NCBI GenBank assembly: GCA_031274845.1
Contig: JAISPN010000202.1
Coordinates: forward strand, 1-11,966
From: Acidobacteriaceae bacterium
GTDB taxonomy: Bacteria > Acidobacteriota > Vicinamibacteria > Vicinamibacterales > CAVVIG01
Direction: 5' to 3'
Length of the DNA stretch: 11,966 nt
The position numbers and the translations under genes are program-made. How positions within the stretch are numbered: position 1 is the stretch's first letter; the number at the start of each line of letters is the position of its first letter. The notes under the pieces are model-generated. The model was not told the origin of the DNA. It worked only from the letters and a program-made list of their open reading frames with translations, and searched no databases. Positions 1 to 6,832 of the stretch are shown piece after piece.

Positions 1-296
1 TAATCGTCCGCGCCGATCGAGAGTCCGCGCAGCTTGTCGGCTTTCTGGTCGCGCGCGGTCAACATGATGACCGGCGTCCGGCCGTTCTGACGGATGAGGC
101 CGCAGAGGCTGAAGCCGTCTTGTCCCGGGAGCATGACGTCGAGCAGCACCAGATCGGGCGCAAACGTTTTGAGCTTGGCAATCGCTTCGTCGGCGTCGCG
201 CGCCGTGTCGACGTCAAACCCGGCAAACGTCAGGTTATCGGCCAGCACTCGCCGCAACGCGACATCGTCTTCGACGATGAGCACACGCTTTTTCAT
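1..296 (-). CDS. OmpR-family response regulator, N-terminal receiver domain (partial, cut by window edge)
   Basis: The reverse strand from the ATG at 296-294 reads MKKRVLIVEDDVALRRVL and stays open to the window edge, giving 98 complete codons. This is a CheY-like receiver domain. The acidic pocket is E9/D10/D11, the phospho-acceptor is D53 in the LLDVMLPGQDG motif, and T80 sits in the MLTAR motif. The last visible residues, GADDY, normally precede the KPF lysine of OmpR/PhoB-type regulators, so that lysine and any DNA-binding domain lie outside the window. By family, a sensor kinase phosphorylates the aspartate and the protein then controls transcription. The effector domain cannot be seen, so OmpR type is inferred from the receiver sequence. 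The gene is divergent from the amine oxidase gene. No clear Shine-Dalgarno sequence precedes the start. Confidence 0.93.
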   Translation of the reverse strand, partial: MKKRVLIVEDDVALRRVLADNLTFAGFDVDTARDADEAIAKLKTFAPDLVLLDVMLPGQDGFSLCGLIRQNGRTPVIMLTARDQKADKLRGLSIGADD

Positions 297-355
297 GGGT
301 TGAGGAGCGGCGCTACTGTAGCACGGCGAAATTGTGGCGTTGTGTGGCAGGAATG

Positions 356-382
356 TTGCGCGGCGGCGTCCCTCGTTACAAT
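356..382 (+). promoter_or_regulatory. Weak candidate promoter of the amine oxidase gene
   Basis: TACAAT at 377-382 matches 5 of 6 bases of the bacterial -10 consensus. TTGCGC at 356-361 is a poor -35 with a short 15-nt spacer. It lies 42 bases before the gene start in the divergent intergenic region. The evidence is pattern match only. Confidence 0.2.
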
Positions 383-424
383 GGCCCGCGTCGTTATCTT
401 CATCTTTTGAGGTTCAGTCCGGTG

Positions 425-1990
425 ATGCATCAATCGTTGCCTTCTAATGTCCTGACCAGACGCCGTTTCTTCGAACAGCTCGGTCTCATCGGCGGCGCGT
501 CGCTCGTCATGTCCGCCATGTCGTCGCTGGAGTTGATGGCGGGGCAGGCTGGCGTGCGTCCGACGCTCTCCGGCAAACCGGCCAAATCGCGCGTGATTAT
601 TCTGGGCGCGGGCGTCTCGGGGTTGGTTGTCGCCTACGAGCTCAACAAGCTCGGCTACGACTACCGCGTGCTCGAAGCGCGCGATCGTGTCGGTGGCTTG
701 AACTGGAGTGTGCGCCGCGGCACCGAGCACACCGAATTCGTTGACGGCAAATCGGGCGAGAAGCAGGTCTGCGCGTGGGACGAGGGGCACTACGTCAACG
801 TTGGTCCGTGGCGCATTCCGTACACGCACACCGGCGTCCTCAACTACTGCCGCGAACTGGGCGTGCCGGTGCAGGTCTTCGTCAACGAAGCCGACAACTC
901 GTATTTCTTCTACGAAAACAACGCGGCGGGCGCCCTCTCGAACAAGCGGGTGCGGTTGCGCGAGGTGAAGGCCGACATGATTGGCCACACCAACGAGCTC
1001 ATCGCCAAGGCGATCGACAAGAACGCGCTCGATGTGCCGCTCAGCGCGGACGACAAGCAGCGCTTCGTGAAGTACCTGGTCTCGCAAGGCTATCTCGACG
1101 CCACGGATCACGCCTACAAGGCGTTTGAGTTCCGCGGCCCTGGCGATCCGTACGCGCTCGATGTGTTGCTGGAATCTGGATTCGCGAACCGGGTCCGCTC
1201 GATTCCGGCGACCGATGGAACCTCCGCGGCGCCGATGTTTCAGCCGGTCGGCGGCATGGACCAGTTCCCGAAAGGGTTCCAGCGCGCGCTGCCGGCCAAT
1301 CGGATCGCCTTCAATGCCGAAGTGCAGTCGGTGCTGCAGAGCGACACCGGGGTCAAGGTGCGCTACCTCGATACGAAGAGCGGCAAGACGACCGAAGTGG
1401 AAGCGGACTTCGTCGTTGCCTGCTTGCCGATGACGATTCTCTCGAAGATCGAGATCAACGTTTCGGATGAGATGAAGGCGGCCATCAAGCAGGTCACGCA
1501 CAGCAACAGCGCCAAGATGGGGCTGATGATGAAGCGTCGCTTCTGGGAAGAAGACGATCACATCTTCGGCGGGCACCTCTACTCGAACTTGCCGCTCGGC
1601 GAGTTTTCGTATCCGTCGTACGACTACTTCACGAAGAAGGGGGTGCTGCTCGGCCTCTACGCCAACGGGCCGGTCGGCGATCTGCTCGACCGCACGGTGG
1701 CGGAGCGCATCGAGCACGTCTTGACGCACGCGAGCAAAGTGCATCCGCAGGTGCGGCAAGAACTCGAAAGCGCCTTCACCGTCTTCTGGAAGAAGGTGAA
1801 GTACAGCGAAGGCGGATATGCCGGCGGCGCGGCCGCGGCGCGGCGTGAGCAGTTGTCGAAGATGGAGAACCGGATCGTCATCGGCTCCGCGGCGACGACG
1901 CCGTACTCGCAGCCCGACTGGCAAGAAGGCGCCGTCTCGGCTGGCTGGCAGGCGCTGCAGACAGTCCACGCCCGCGCGATGCGCGGCTAG
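425..1990 (+). CDS. Tat-exported FAD-dependent amine oxidase (flavin monoamine oxidase / L-amino-acid oxidase family)
   Basis: The product is 521 aa from the ATG at 425. The frame stays open upstream to 332, but starting at 425 puts a twin-arginine signal at the N-terminus: TRRRFFEQLG (11-20), a hydrophobic stretch to about 32, then a small-residue region. GTG at 422 is an alternative start, 9 nt after GAGG (409-412). The FAD-binding Rossmann motif GAGVSG is at 61-66, and E84 in VLEARDRVGG would contact the FAD ribose. K364 (NSAKMGL) fits the family's conserved flavin-side lysine. The C-terminal FAD-proximal motif DWQEGAVSAGW contains W499. By family it would oxidatively deaminate an amine or amino acid outside the cytoplasm using O2 or another acceptor, giving an imine/aldehyde or keto acid. 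The substrate cannot be read from the sequence. Length is normal for the family. The next gene is also a flavin enzyme, but a hairpin lies between them and I see no clear operon. Confidence 0.88.
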   Translation: MHQSLPSNVLTRRRFFEQLGLIGGASLVMSAMSSLELMAGQAGVRPTLSGKPAKSRVIILGAGVSGLVVAYELNKLGYDYRVLEARDRVGGLNWSVRRGTEHTEFVDGKSGEKQVCAWDEGHYVNVGPWRIPYTHTGVLNYCRELGVPVQVFVNEADNSYFFYENNAAGALSNKRVRLREVKADMIGHTNELIAKAIDKNALDVPLSADDKQRFVKYLVSQGYLDATDHAYKAFEFRGPGDPYALDVLLESGFANRVRSIPATDGTSAAPMFQPVGGMDQFPKGFQRALPANRIAFNAEVQSVLQSDTGVKVRYLDTKSGKTTEVEADFVVACLPMTILSKIEINVSDEMKAAIKQVTHSNSAKMGLMMKRRFWEEDDHIFGGHLYSNLPLGEFSYPSYDYFTKKGVLLGLYANGPVGDLLDRTVAERIEHVLTHASKVHPQVRQELESAFTVFWKKVKYSEGGYAGGAAAARREQLSKMENRIVIGSAATTPYSQPDWQEGAVSAGWQALQTVHARAMRG

Positions 1991-2008
1991 TCGATACCAT
2001 CCAAGTGA

Positions 2009-2038
2009 GCGGCCGGCCGAGGGATCTCGGCCGGTCGC
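2009..2038 (+). terminator. GC-rich hairpin after the amine oxidase gene (possible terminator without U-tract)
   Basis: Bases 2013-2020 (ccggccga) pair perfectly with 2027-2034 around the 6-nt loop gggatc. Four further pairs (2009-2012 with 2035-2038, one of them G-U) extend the stem to 12. It begins 19 bases after the stop codon. No T-run follows, so it may end transcription with Rho or simply protect the mRNA 3' end. Confidence 0.45.
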
Positions 2039-2135
2039 GCTCGATCGCTCCTCCCCACACGTTCATCTGCGCTGAGATCGGTTCGTTGACATGAGATGCC
2101 GCGCCTTGACGCGGCGCGCATGAGGGCGCTGTCGC

Positions 2136-2164
2136 TTGCGCCGCGCGGTCTCCACGGCTAGATT
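2136..2164 (+). promoter_or_regulatory. Candidate promoter for a leaderless LLM monooxygenase transcript
   Basis: TTGCGC (2136-2141), a 17-nt spacer and TAGATT (2159-2164, 4 of 6 matches) place the expected transcription start at or next to the ATG at 2171. No Shine-Dalgarno sequence precedes that ATG, which fits a leaderless mRNA. The hexamers are imperfect and could be chance. Confidence 0.28.
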
Positions 2165-2170
2165 CGATTG

Positions 2171-3226
2171 ATGGTCGAACTCGGTCTGGATACCTTCGGT
2201 GACGTCACGCTCGATGCGCATGGCGCGCCGCTTCATCACGCGCAAGTCATTCGGAACCTCGTCGACGAAGCAGTATTGGCCGATGAGGTGGGGCTGCACT
2301 TCATCGGCATCGGCGAGCATCATCGCGCCGACTTCGCCGTCTCGGCGCCAGAGGTGGTGCTGGCGGCGATTGCCTCTCGCACCACGCGGATTCATCTCGG
2401 CTCGGCGGTGACGGTTTTAAGTTCTGACGATCCGGTCCGTGTGTTCGAGCGTTTCTCGACGCTCAACGCGCTGTCGAACGGCCGCGCGGAAGTGATCGTC
2501 GGCCGTGGATCGTTCACCGAATCGTTTCCGCTGTTTGGCTTTGAACTTGAGCACTACAACGTGCTGTTTGAAGAGCGTCTCGATCTGTTCGCGCAGCTGC
2601 TCTCCGGGCAGCCGGTCACCTGGACGGGGAAGACACGCTCGCCGCTCACAGATCAGCGTGTCTATCCGCCGATTGAGCCTGGGCACACGCTGCGCACCTG
2701 GGTCGGTGTTGGCGGGACGCCGCAGTCTGTCGTTCGCGCGGCGCATCACCGCCTGCCGCTGATGCTCGCGATCATCGGCGGCGCGTCGCACCGCTTTGCG
2801 CCCTACGTGCATCTCTTTCATCGATCGCTGAAGGAGCGTGGCGTGGACCCGTTGCCCGTCGGCGCGCATTCGCCGGGGTACGTCGCGGCGAGTGACGCCG
2901 AAGCGCGTGAGGAACTCTGGCCGCACTATGCGGCGATCATGACGCGCATTGGCGCCGAGCGTGGATGGCCGCCGGTGACGCGCGCGCAGTTCGAACGCGA
3001 GGCTGGGCCTGACGGCGCGCTCTATGTCGGCGCGCCGGAGACGGTCGCGCGGAAGATTGCCGCGACGGTACGCGCACTGGGGTTGTCGCGGTTCGACCTG
3101 AAGTACAGCAACGGCACGCTTCCGCATGATTCGCTTATGCGAAGCATCGAACTTTATGGAACCGTTGTGGCGCCACGCGTGCGCGCGCTGCTCTCTGAGG
3201 CCGCCGACCGGGAGACATCAGCATAA
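2171..3226 (+). CDS. Luciferase-like (LLM class) flavin-dependent monooxygenase
   Basis: The product is 351 aa. A TTG codon at 2168 directly precedes the ATG at 2171. I chose the ATG because the family starts with a short M-x-L-G-L-x-T-F-G-D segment, seen here as MVELGLDTFGD. The protein is a single bacterial-luciferase TIM barrel. Motifs include GIGEHHRADFAVSAP (E49, H50, H51), SAVTVLSSDDPVRVFERF, and GRGSFTESFPLFG (the FMN phosphate-binding region). I recognise these as the 'probable oxidoreductase, LLM family' group related to the 2I7G structure. Such enzymes use reduced FMN supplied by a separate reductase to oxygenate small organic molecules in the cytoplasm. The substrate is unknown here and no flavin reductase gene lies nearby. 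The length matches the group and all core motifs look intact. The gene is probably transcribed on its own: a hairpin lies upstream and the next gene has its own ribosome binding site 65 bases further on. Confidence 0.9.
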   Translation: MVELGLDTFGDVTLDAHGAPLHHAQVIRNLVDEAVLADEVGLHFIGIGEHHRADFAVSAPEVVLAAIASRTTRIHLGSAVTVLSSDDPVRVFERFSTLNALSNGRAEVIVGRGSFTESFPLFGFELEHYNVLFEERLDLFAQLLSGQPVTWTGKTRSPLTDQRVYPPIEPGHTLRTWVGVGGTPQSVVRAAHHRLPLMLAIIGGASHRFAPYVHLFHRSLKERGVDPLPVGAHSPGYVAASDAEAREELWPHYAAIMTRIGAERGWPPVTRAQFEREAGPDGALYVGAPETVARKIAATVRALGLSRFDLKYSNGTLPHDSLMRSIELYGTVVAPRVRALLSEAADRETSA

Positions 3227-3291
3227 CGGCTGTCCTGATCCGCTATGCTGTAAGAGCGACGACACGCATTCGTGTTCGGCACAGGAGCTCA

Positions 3292-4389
3292 ATGTTGACA
3301 TATCGATGGCAACCGCTTGCGGGAGCGGTCGCGTTCGCTCTGCTGGGATACGCCGGTACCGCTCGCGCGCAAACGGTTGTGGTGAAAGGCGCGGCGGAGG
3401 GGACGCCGGTGGAATTGGCGGTGAATGCCACCGTCGTGGCAAACGGGAAGGCCGATGCGCGCGGCTTTGCGACGATGACGGCGCCCGCGCGACAGGGTGC
3501 GGTCGCCCCGATTCACACGCTGGTCTTTGTCGACCGCTGCGCCGCGCTTCGTCGCGTGGTGATCGCGTCGCAAGGCGCGACGCCTATCGCCGCTGGCGGG
3601 TGCGTGCGTCAATCGATGCTCGGGCTCTTCTCCACGAGCAGCGTCACGACGTTTGTCGTCGATGTTTCCGGTCCAGATTCGGTGCTCGCAATCGCGCAAG
3701 GGCGTCCGCCCGCCTCGTGGATGCGCACGTCAGAGGAAGACGCCATCGCCCGCGCGCCGTTTGGTGATCCGCCGCGTGGTCTTGTGCTGTTTGGTGGCGC
3801 TGGCGTGTCGTTAGTCCAAGATCTAAACGGCATCGCCTGCGGCGACGCGCCGACCTGTTCCTCCGACCTGGCAAAAACCACGCTGGCTGGGGGCGTGGCG
3901 CTTTGGATCACGCCGTATCTTGGCATCGAGGCGAGCTTCGTTCGTCCGAGCATTGCGAATGCCACCGGGAGTGGCACGCTGAGCACCGGCCCGGCGTACC
4001 AATTCAACAGCGCGCTTGAAACGAACATGGCCACGGTGACCGGCCTGGTCGCGGTGCCGCTCAATCGCGTACGCCTGTATGCGCGCGCGGGCGTCAACCG
4101 TCACTACACGTCGCTCACCACCACGAACTCGATCGACGCTGGGACGATAACGTTGTCCGATGGCACCACGCAGCCGACCAACGGCGGAACTGTCTCTCAG
4201 GAGATGAGGGCGAAAGGGTTGGGGTGGGTCGTCGGTGGCGGCGTCGAGGTGTGGCTGACGCACCACTTCGCGCTGTACGGCGACATCTCGAACTCGTCCA
4301 ACTCAGGCAACGCGCTCGACACCCCTGAAGGCTCGCTCAGCGTCAATCCGTGGCTCGCGATGGGCGGCGTTCGCCTCCGGGTGTTCTAA
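3292..4389 (+). CDS. Outer-membrane beta-barrel protein of unknown function
   Basis: The product is 365 aa, starting at the ATG 4 nt after an AGGAG ribosome binding site (3283-3287). A Sec signal peptide (LAGAVAFALLGYAGTARA) gives a likely cut after A26, before QTVVVKG. Residues 27 to about 140 form a soluble, Ala/Val-rich beta region with C83 and C104. From about 163 to the end, alternating hydrophobic strands look like a small barrel: GLVLFGGAGVSLV, LGIEASFVRPS, RLYARAGVNRHYT, LGWVVGGGVEVWL, HFALYGDISNS and WLAMGGVRLRVF. The protein ends in phenylalanine, as outer-membrane barrels recognised by the Bam machinery usually do. C183 and C189 in one loop could form a disulfide. The barrel assignment is inferred from strand pattern, signal peptide and C-terminus. 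I cannot name a family or ligand. The gene converges on the FKBP gene, with only 14 bases between the stop codons. Confidence 0.75.
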   Translation: MLTYRWQPLAGAVAFALLGYAGTARAQTVVVKGAAEGTPVELAVNATVVANGKADARGFATMTAPARQGAVAPIHTLVFVDRCAALRRVVIASQGATPIAAGGCVRQSMLGLFSTSSVTTFVVDVSGPDSVLAIAQGRPPASWMRTSEEDAIARAPFGDPPRGLVLFGGAGVSLVQDLNGIACGDAPTCSSDLAKTTLAGGVALWITPYLGIEASFVRPSIANATGSGTLSTGPAYQFNSALETNMATVTGLVAVPLNRVRLYARAGVNRHYTSLTTTNSIDAGTITLSDGTTQPTNGGTVSQEMRAKGLGWVVGGGVEVWLTHHFALYGDISNSSNSGNALDTPEGSLSVNPWLAMGGVRLRVF

Positions 4390-4409
4390 CGCTAACGCTG
4401 GCGTTAGCG
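4390..4409. terminator. Hairpin between two convergent genes, containing the FKBP stop codon
   Basis: A perfect 8-bp inverted repeat, cgctaacg (4390-4397) and cgttagcg (4402-4409), surrounds the loop ctgg. It begins directly after the TAA of the beta-barrel gene (4387-4389). Its right arm contains the TAA of the FKBP gene (4404-4406 on the minus strand). The symmetry would let it act on both transcripts. Neither side has a T-run, so termination by it alone is uncertain. Confidence 0.5.
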
Positions 4410-4886
4410 CACGGGCGCGGTTGCGGCCGCGGTTGTCGTCGTGGCGTTCGGGTCTGTCGCGTCGATCAAATCGATATCGAAGATGAGCGTCGAATTCGGC
4501 GGGATGGCGCCGGTGCGATTTCCGCCGTAGGCGAGTGACGGCGGGATGACGAGCCGGCGGGTGCCGCCGACCAGCATGCCAGGCACGCCCTGATCCCACC
4601 CCTTGATGACCCCGCCAGTGCCGAGGACGAAGGTGTAGACCGTGCCGGTGCCGATCGAGGAGTCGAACTGGGCGCCCTTGTGGTCGACCTGCGATTCGTC
4701 GTACAGCCATCCGGTGTAGTTCACCGACATGGTTTGGCCTGAGACGGCTTCGATGCCGGTGCCGATGACGAGATCGGTGGAGCTGAAGGGTTCGAATTGC
4801 GTCGGCGCGGTCGGTGATTTGACGCACGACGTCGAGACGAAGCAGAGGACCGCGACGGCGGACAGCGCAAGGTGTTTGAAGGGCAC
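4404..4886 (-). CDS. FKBP-type peptidyl-prolyl cis-trans isomerase, predicted lipoprotein
   Basis: From a GTG start at 4886 the product is 160 aa. The N-terminus MPFKHLALSAVAVLCFVSTSC is a lipoprotein-type signal, with C21 as the likely lipidated cysteine, although the lipobox (STSC) is not ideal. Residues about 38-145 are one complete FKBP domain. All expected active-site and FK506-pocket residues are present: Y57 (VNYTGW), F74/D75 (FDSS), V93/I94 and W97 (GGVIKGWDQG), Y120 (SLAYG), I128 and F136. It should isomerise Xaa-Pro bonds in proteins outside the cytoplasm. A Thr/Ala-rich tail (149-158) follows the domain. The frame is open far upstream, but that stretch lies antisense to nothing useful and overlaps the GNAT gene in another frame. 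TTG at 4904, overlapping the GNAT stop codon as TTGA, is an alternative start. Neither start has a well-spaced Shine-Dalgarno. The gene lies 14 nt downstream of the GNAT gene. Confidence 0.9.
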   Translation of the reverse strand: MPFKHLALSAVAVLCFVSTSCVKSPTAPTQFEPFSSTDLVIGTGIEAVSGQTMSVNYTGWLYDESQVDHKGAQFDSSIGTGTVYTFVLGTGGVIKGWDQGVPGMLVGGTRRLVIPPSLAYGGNRTGAIPPNSTLIFDIDLIDATDPNATTTTAAATAPVR

Positions 4887-4892
4887 GAAAGA

Positions 4893-4898
4893 ATTATC
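4893..4898 (-). promoter_or_regulatory. Possible -10 element for a leaderless FKBP transcript
   Basis: On the minus strand GATAAT (5 of 6 matches to TATAAT) ends 6 nt before the GTG start at 4886, within the short gap after the GNAT stop. No good -35 lies 17 nt upstream. It may be chance, but it offers a start mode for a gene without a Shine-Dalgarno. Confidence 0.22.
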
Positions 4899-4900
4899 GC

Positions 4901-5365
4901 TCAAGATCCCTGGAACATATCCTCGTACATCTGGTAGTGATTGCCGTTCATGCCGAGCGCGGCGTAGACCTGCTGGGCGCGTCTGTTGTGCGTGTCGACA
5001 TAAAGACGTAAACCTCCGGCGCCGGCGCGTAAGGCTTCGCCGCGGACATGGGCGTACAGCGCGCGAAAGGCGCCGCGTCCTCGGGCATCCGACTCGACGT
5101 AGACCGACTGAATCCACCAGATCGTCCGGTTGCGCCAGTCGCTCCACTCGTAAGTAATCCCTAGTTGTCCGACCGGTTCTCCGTGGCGTTCGGCGATGAA
5201 GTACTCGCCGGGCGCGCGCGCCTCAAGGACCGCGAGGACGCCCTGCCGGAGTTGACGTTCGTCGAGCTGAAGCGCTTCTGTTTCTGCCGCCAACCGCTGA
5301 TTCGAGCGAATGACGAACTCCACATCCGCCACGCTCGCGCGCCGAATCGTGAATGCCGTGGCCAT
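4901..5365 (-). CDS. GNAT family N-acetyltransferase
   Basis: The product is 154 aa, about the usual length of a single GNAT domain, starting at the ATG at 5365. The N-terminus TIRRASVADVEFVIRSNQ is the typical beta1-alpha1 opening. IQSVYVESDARGRGAFRALY (85-104) is motif A: a beta4 strand followed by the acetyl-CoA pyrophosphate loop R-G-R-G-A (95-99). THNRRAQQVYAALGM (125-139) is the motif B region, where N127 and Y134 match positions often seen in CoA-binding GNATs. It would transfer an acetyl group from acetyl-CoA to an amine in the cytoplasm. The acceptor (small molecule, peptide or ribosomal protein) cannot be told. It is the first gene of a likely two-gene unit with the FKBP lipoprotein and is divergent from the NHL gene. 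No clear Shine-Dalgarno precedes it. Confidence 0.9.
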   Translation of the reverse strand: MATAFTIRRASVADVEFVIRSNQRLAAETEALQLDERQLRQGVLAVLEARAPGEYFIAERHGEPVGQLGITYEWSDWRNRTIWWIQSVYVESDARGRGAFRALYAHVRGEALRAGAGGLRLYVDTHNRRAQQVYAALGMNGNHYQMYEDMFQGS

Positions 5366-5394
5366 GTCTTTACGATCCTACTGCGTGCCCCGCC

Positions 5395-5400
5395 TATAAT
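5395..5400 (+). promoter_or_regulatory. Candidate -10 element (TATAAT) upstream of the NHL-repeat gene
   Basis: An exact TATAAT sits in the 155-bp divergent region, 120 bases before the NHL gene start. The -35 region 17-19 nt upstream is poor. A second, weaker -10 (TACAAT, 5443-5448) lies closer to the gene. Use of either would leave a 5' leader of about 65-115 nt. Confidence 0.3.
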
Positions 5401-5508
5401 GCCCTTCGCGAAAACGGCACGGACGCCAAAAACGCGTACAGCTACAATCCAGGAACACACGCGGGTGTTATTCGGCCGCGCCAGGACGTTTGCAATCTGT
5501 CAAGCAGC

Positions 5509-5516
5509 AGGAGGAG
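5509..5516 (+). promoter_or_regulatory. Strong ribosome binding site that sets the NHL gene start
   Basis: AGGAGGAG ends 4 nt before the ATG at 5521. The same frame is open back to an ATG at 5353, so this site and the signal peptide that follows decide in favour of 5521. Confidence 0.8.
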
Positions 5517-5520
5517 TGTG

Positions 5521-6750
5521 ATGTCACTACGTCGAACTGCATTTGTCGGGGCTCTTGCCGTGGTTGCGGCAGTGGCGACGGCAGGTGTGCGTATGAACGC
5601 TGATCAGCCGGCGCCGATTCCGCCGGTGAACGATGCGCCGAATCCGTACAACACGGTGACCGGCTTCTTCAAGCTGCCCGCGGGCCGCGAGTGGGGATCG
5701 ACAAGCGCCGTCGATGTCGACAAGGACGGACGCTCGATTTGGGTGGCGGAGCGCTGCGGCGGAAATAGCTGCCTCGATGCCGCGACGAACGAGATCAAGG
5801 ACATCCCGACGGTTCTCAAATTCGATCAGAACGGAAACCTCGTCACGTCGTTTGGCAACAAGCTGATCATCTTCCCGCACGGTATTCACGTCGATCGTGA
5901 TGGCAACATCTGGATCACCGACGGTCAGGACAACGCGCCGCGTCCACAGCGTGGCGCTGGCGGTGCCGCAGGTGGCGGTGCGGGTCGTGGCGGCGCGGCA
6001 GGCGCTGGCGGTGGCGCGGCGGCCGCGGCGGGCGGTGGTGCAGGCGGCGGCGCCGGCCGAGGCGCGGCCGCTCCCGCGGCGCCGGGGCCCGGTGCTGGCG
6101 CGACGAAGGGGCATCAGGTCTTCAAGTTCAGCCCCGACGGGAAGCTGTTGCTGACGATTGGCAAGCCGGGGGGATCGGTGGCGCCGGGTGAGTGCTGCTT
6201 CCAGCCGAACGACGTCATCACCACGCCGGACGGCCGCTTCATCTTCATTGCCGAAGGTCACGCCAGCACGCCTGGCTGGACCGCGAAGGTGATGAAGTTT
6301 GACGCGACCGGCAAGTTCATCTCCGAATTCGGGAAGTGGGGCGCTGGCGACGGCGAGTTCGATCAGCCGCACGCGCTCGCGTTCGACTCGCAGGGACGTC
6401 TGTTCGTCGGCGATCGCAACAACAACCGCGTGCAGGTGTTCGATCAGAACGGCAAGTTCCTCGACAAGATGTACGAGTGGTCGCGTCCAAGCGGCATCTA
6501 CATCGACAAGAACGACATCCTGTACGTCGCGGACTCGGAATCGAAGTCGGTGTCGCGGAACCATCAGGACTGGAAGCGCGGCATCCGCATCGGCAGCATC
6601 AAGGACCGGAAGATTACGGCCTTCATTCCCGATCCTGAAGAGAACGCCACCAACACCAGCGCCGCCGAAGGCGTGGTCGTCGACGCCGCCGGCAACGTCT
6701 ACGGCGCCGAGGTGGGTCCGCGGCAGGTGAAGAAGTACACGAAGAAATAA
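5521..6750 (+). CDS. Secreted NHL-repeat beta-propeller protein, peptidyl-hydroxyglycine amidating-lyase-like
   Basis: The product is 409 aa from the ATG behind a strong ribosome binding site. It has a Sec signal peptide, MSLRRTAFVGALAVVAAVATA. Propeller blades follow as repeated D-x-x-G-x-hydrophobic-x-V-A-D/E/T-x units: VDVDKDGRSIWVAE (64-77), VDRDGNIWITDG (124-135), TTPDGRFIFIAEG (234-246), FDSQGRLFVGDRNNNRVQVFD (288-308), IDKNDILYVADS (328-339) and VDAAGNVYGAE (387-397). H120 (FPHGIHV) and H284 (QPHALAF) sit where amidating-lyase propellers carry metal-binding histidines, so a PAL-like fold is likely. Catalysis is not proven, and the substrate could be something other than a hydroxyglycine peptide. 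A Gly/Ala/Arg-rich insert (about 145-195) interrupts the propeller between blades. Adjacent cysteines C225/C226 and the pair C79/C84 could form disulfides or bind metal. A strong terminator follows the gene. Confidence 0.82.
   Translation: MSLRRTAFVGALAVVAAVATAGVRMNADQPAPIPPVNDAPNPYNTVTGFFKLPAGREWGSTSAVDVDKDGRSIWVAERCGGNSCLDAATNEIKDIPTVLKFDQNGNLVTSFGNKLIIFPHGIHVDRDGNIWITDGQDNAPRPQRGAGGAAGGGAGRGGAAGAGGGAAAAAGGGAGGGAGRGAAAPAAPGPGAGATKGHQVFKFSPDGKLLLTIGKPGGSVAPGECCFQPNDVITTPDGRFIFIAEGHASTPGWTAKVMKFDATGKFISEFGKWGAGDGEFDQPHALAFDSQGRLFVGDRNNNRVQVFDQNGKFLDKMYEWSRPSGIYIDKNDILYVADSESKSVSRNHQDWKRGIRIGSIKDRKITAFIPDPEENATNTSAAEGVVVDAAGNVYGAEVGPRQVKKYTKK
5953..6105 (+). repeat. Low-complexity Gly/Ala/Arg-coding tract inside the NHL gene
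   Basis: About 51 codons, almost all GGN and GCN with scattered CGN (Arg), encode repeated GGGAGRGG-like units in the NHL protein. The tract is made of imperfect GGC/GGT/GCG repeats. It falls between two blades, so it is probably an exposed flexible loop that grew by slippage. Confidence 0.85.
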
Positions 6751-6776
6751 CTGCCGAACTGTTTGCGGTACACACG

Positions 6777-6811
6777 AAGGGCCGGTCGATTCGACCGGCC
6801 CTTTCGTTTTT
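6777..6811 (+). terminator. Strong intrinsic terminator after the NHL gene
   Basis: An 11-bp stem, aagggccggtc (6777-6787) with gaccggccctt (6793-6803), has a gattc loop. The fully symmetric core spans 6779-6801. The sequence then runs into a T-tract (tcgttttt to 6811). It lies 26 bases after the NHL stop codon, before the convergent yajQ gene. The T-tract is on the plus side only, so it chiefly ends the NHL transcript, though the stem could also slow transcripts from yajQ. Confidence 0.92.
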
Positions 6812-6832
6812 GAGGAGGAAAGTCGCGCGCGG

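Noticed and set aside
293..1969. 558-codon open frame on the minus strand opposite the amine oxidase gene
   Set aside because: The translation is Arg/His/Val-rich with no recognisable domain. It mirrors the codon pattern of the real flavoenzyme, so it is a GC-driven shadow frame.
2086..2091. Perfect TTGACA -35 box before the LLM gene
   Set aside because: No -10-like hexamer occurs 16-18 nt downstream (ACGCGG region), so it is unlikely to be a standard promoter on its own.
2098..2115. Small hairpin gccgcg/cgcggc before the LLM gene
   Set aside because: It is only 6 bp in very GC-rich DNA with no T-run, which is expected by chance.
3126..3767. 213-codon plus-strand frame between the LLM and beta-barrel genes
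   Set aside because: It overlaps both genes in another frame, is rich in Arg/Cys/Gly without motifs, and has no ribosome binding site.
5353..5520. In-frame upstream extension of the NHL protein from an ATG at 5353
   Set aside because: It lacks a ribosome binding site, would bury the signal peptide 56 residues in, and overlaps the GNAT start. AGGAGGAG before 5521 marks the real start.
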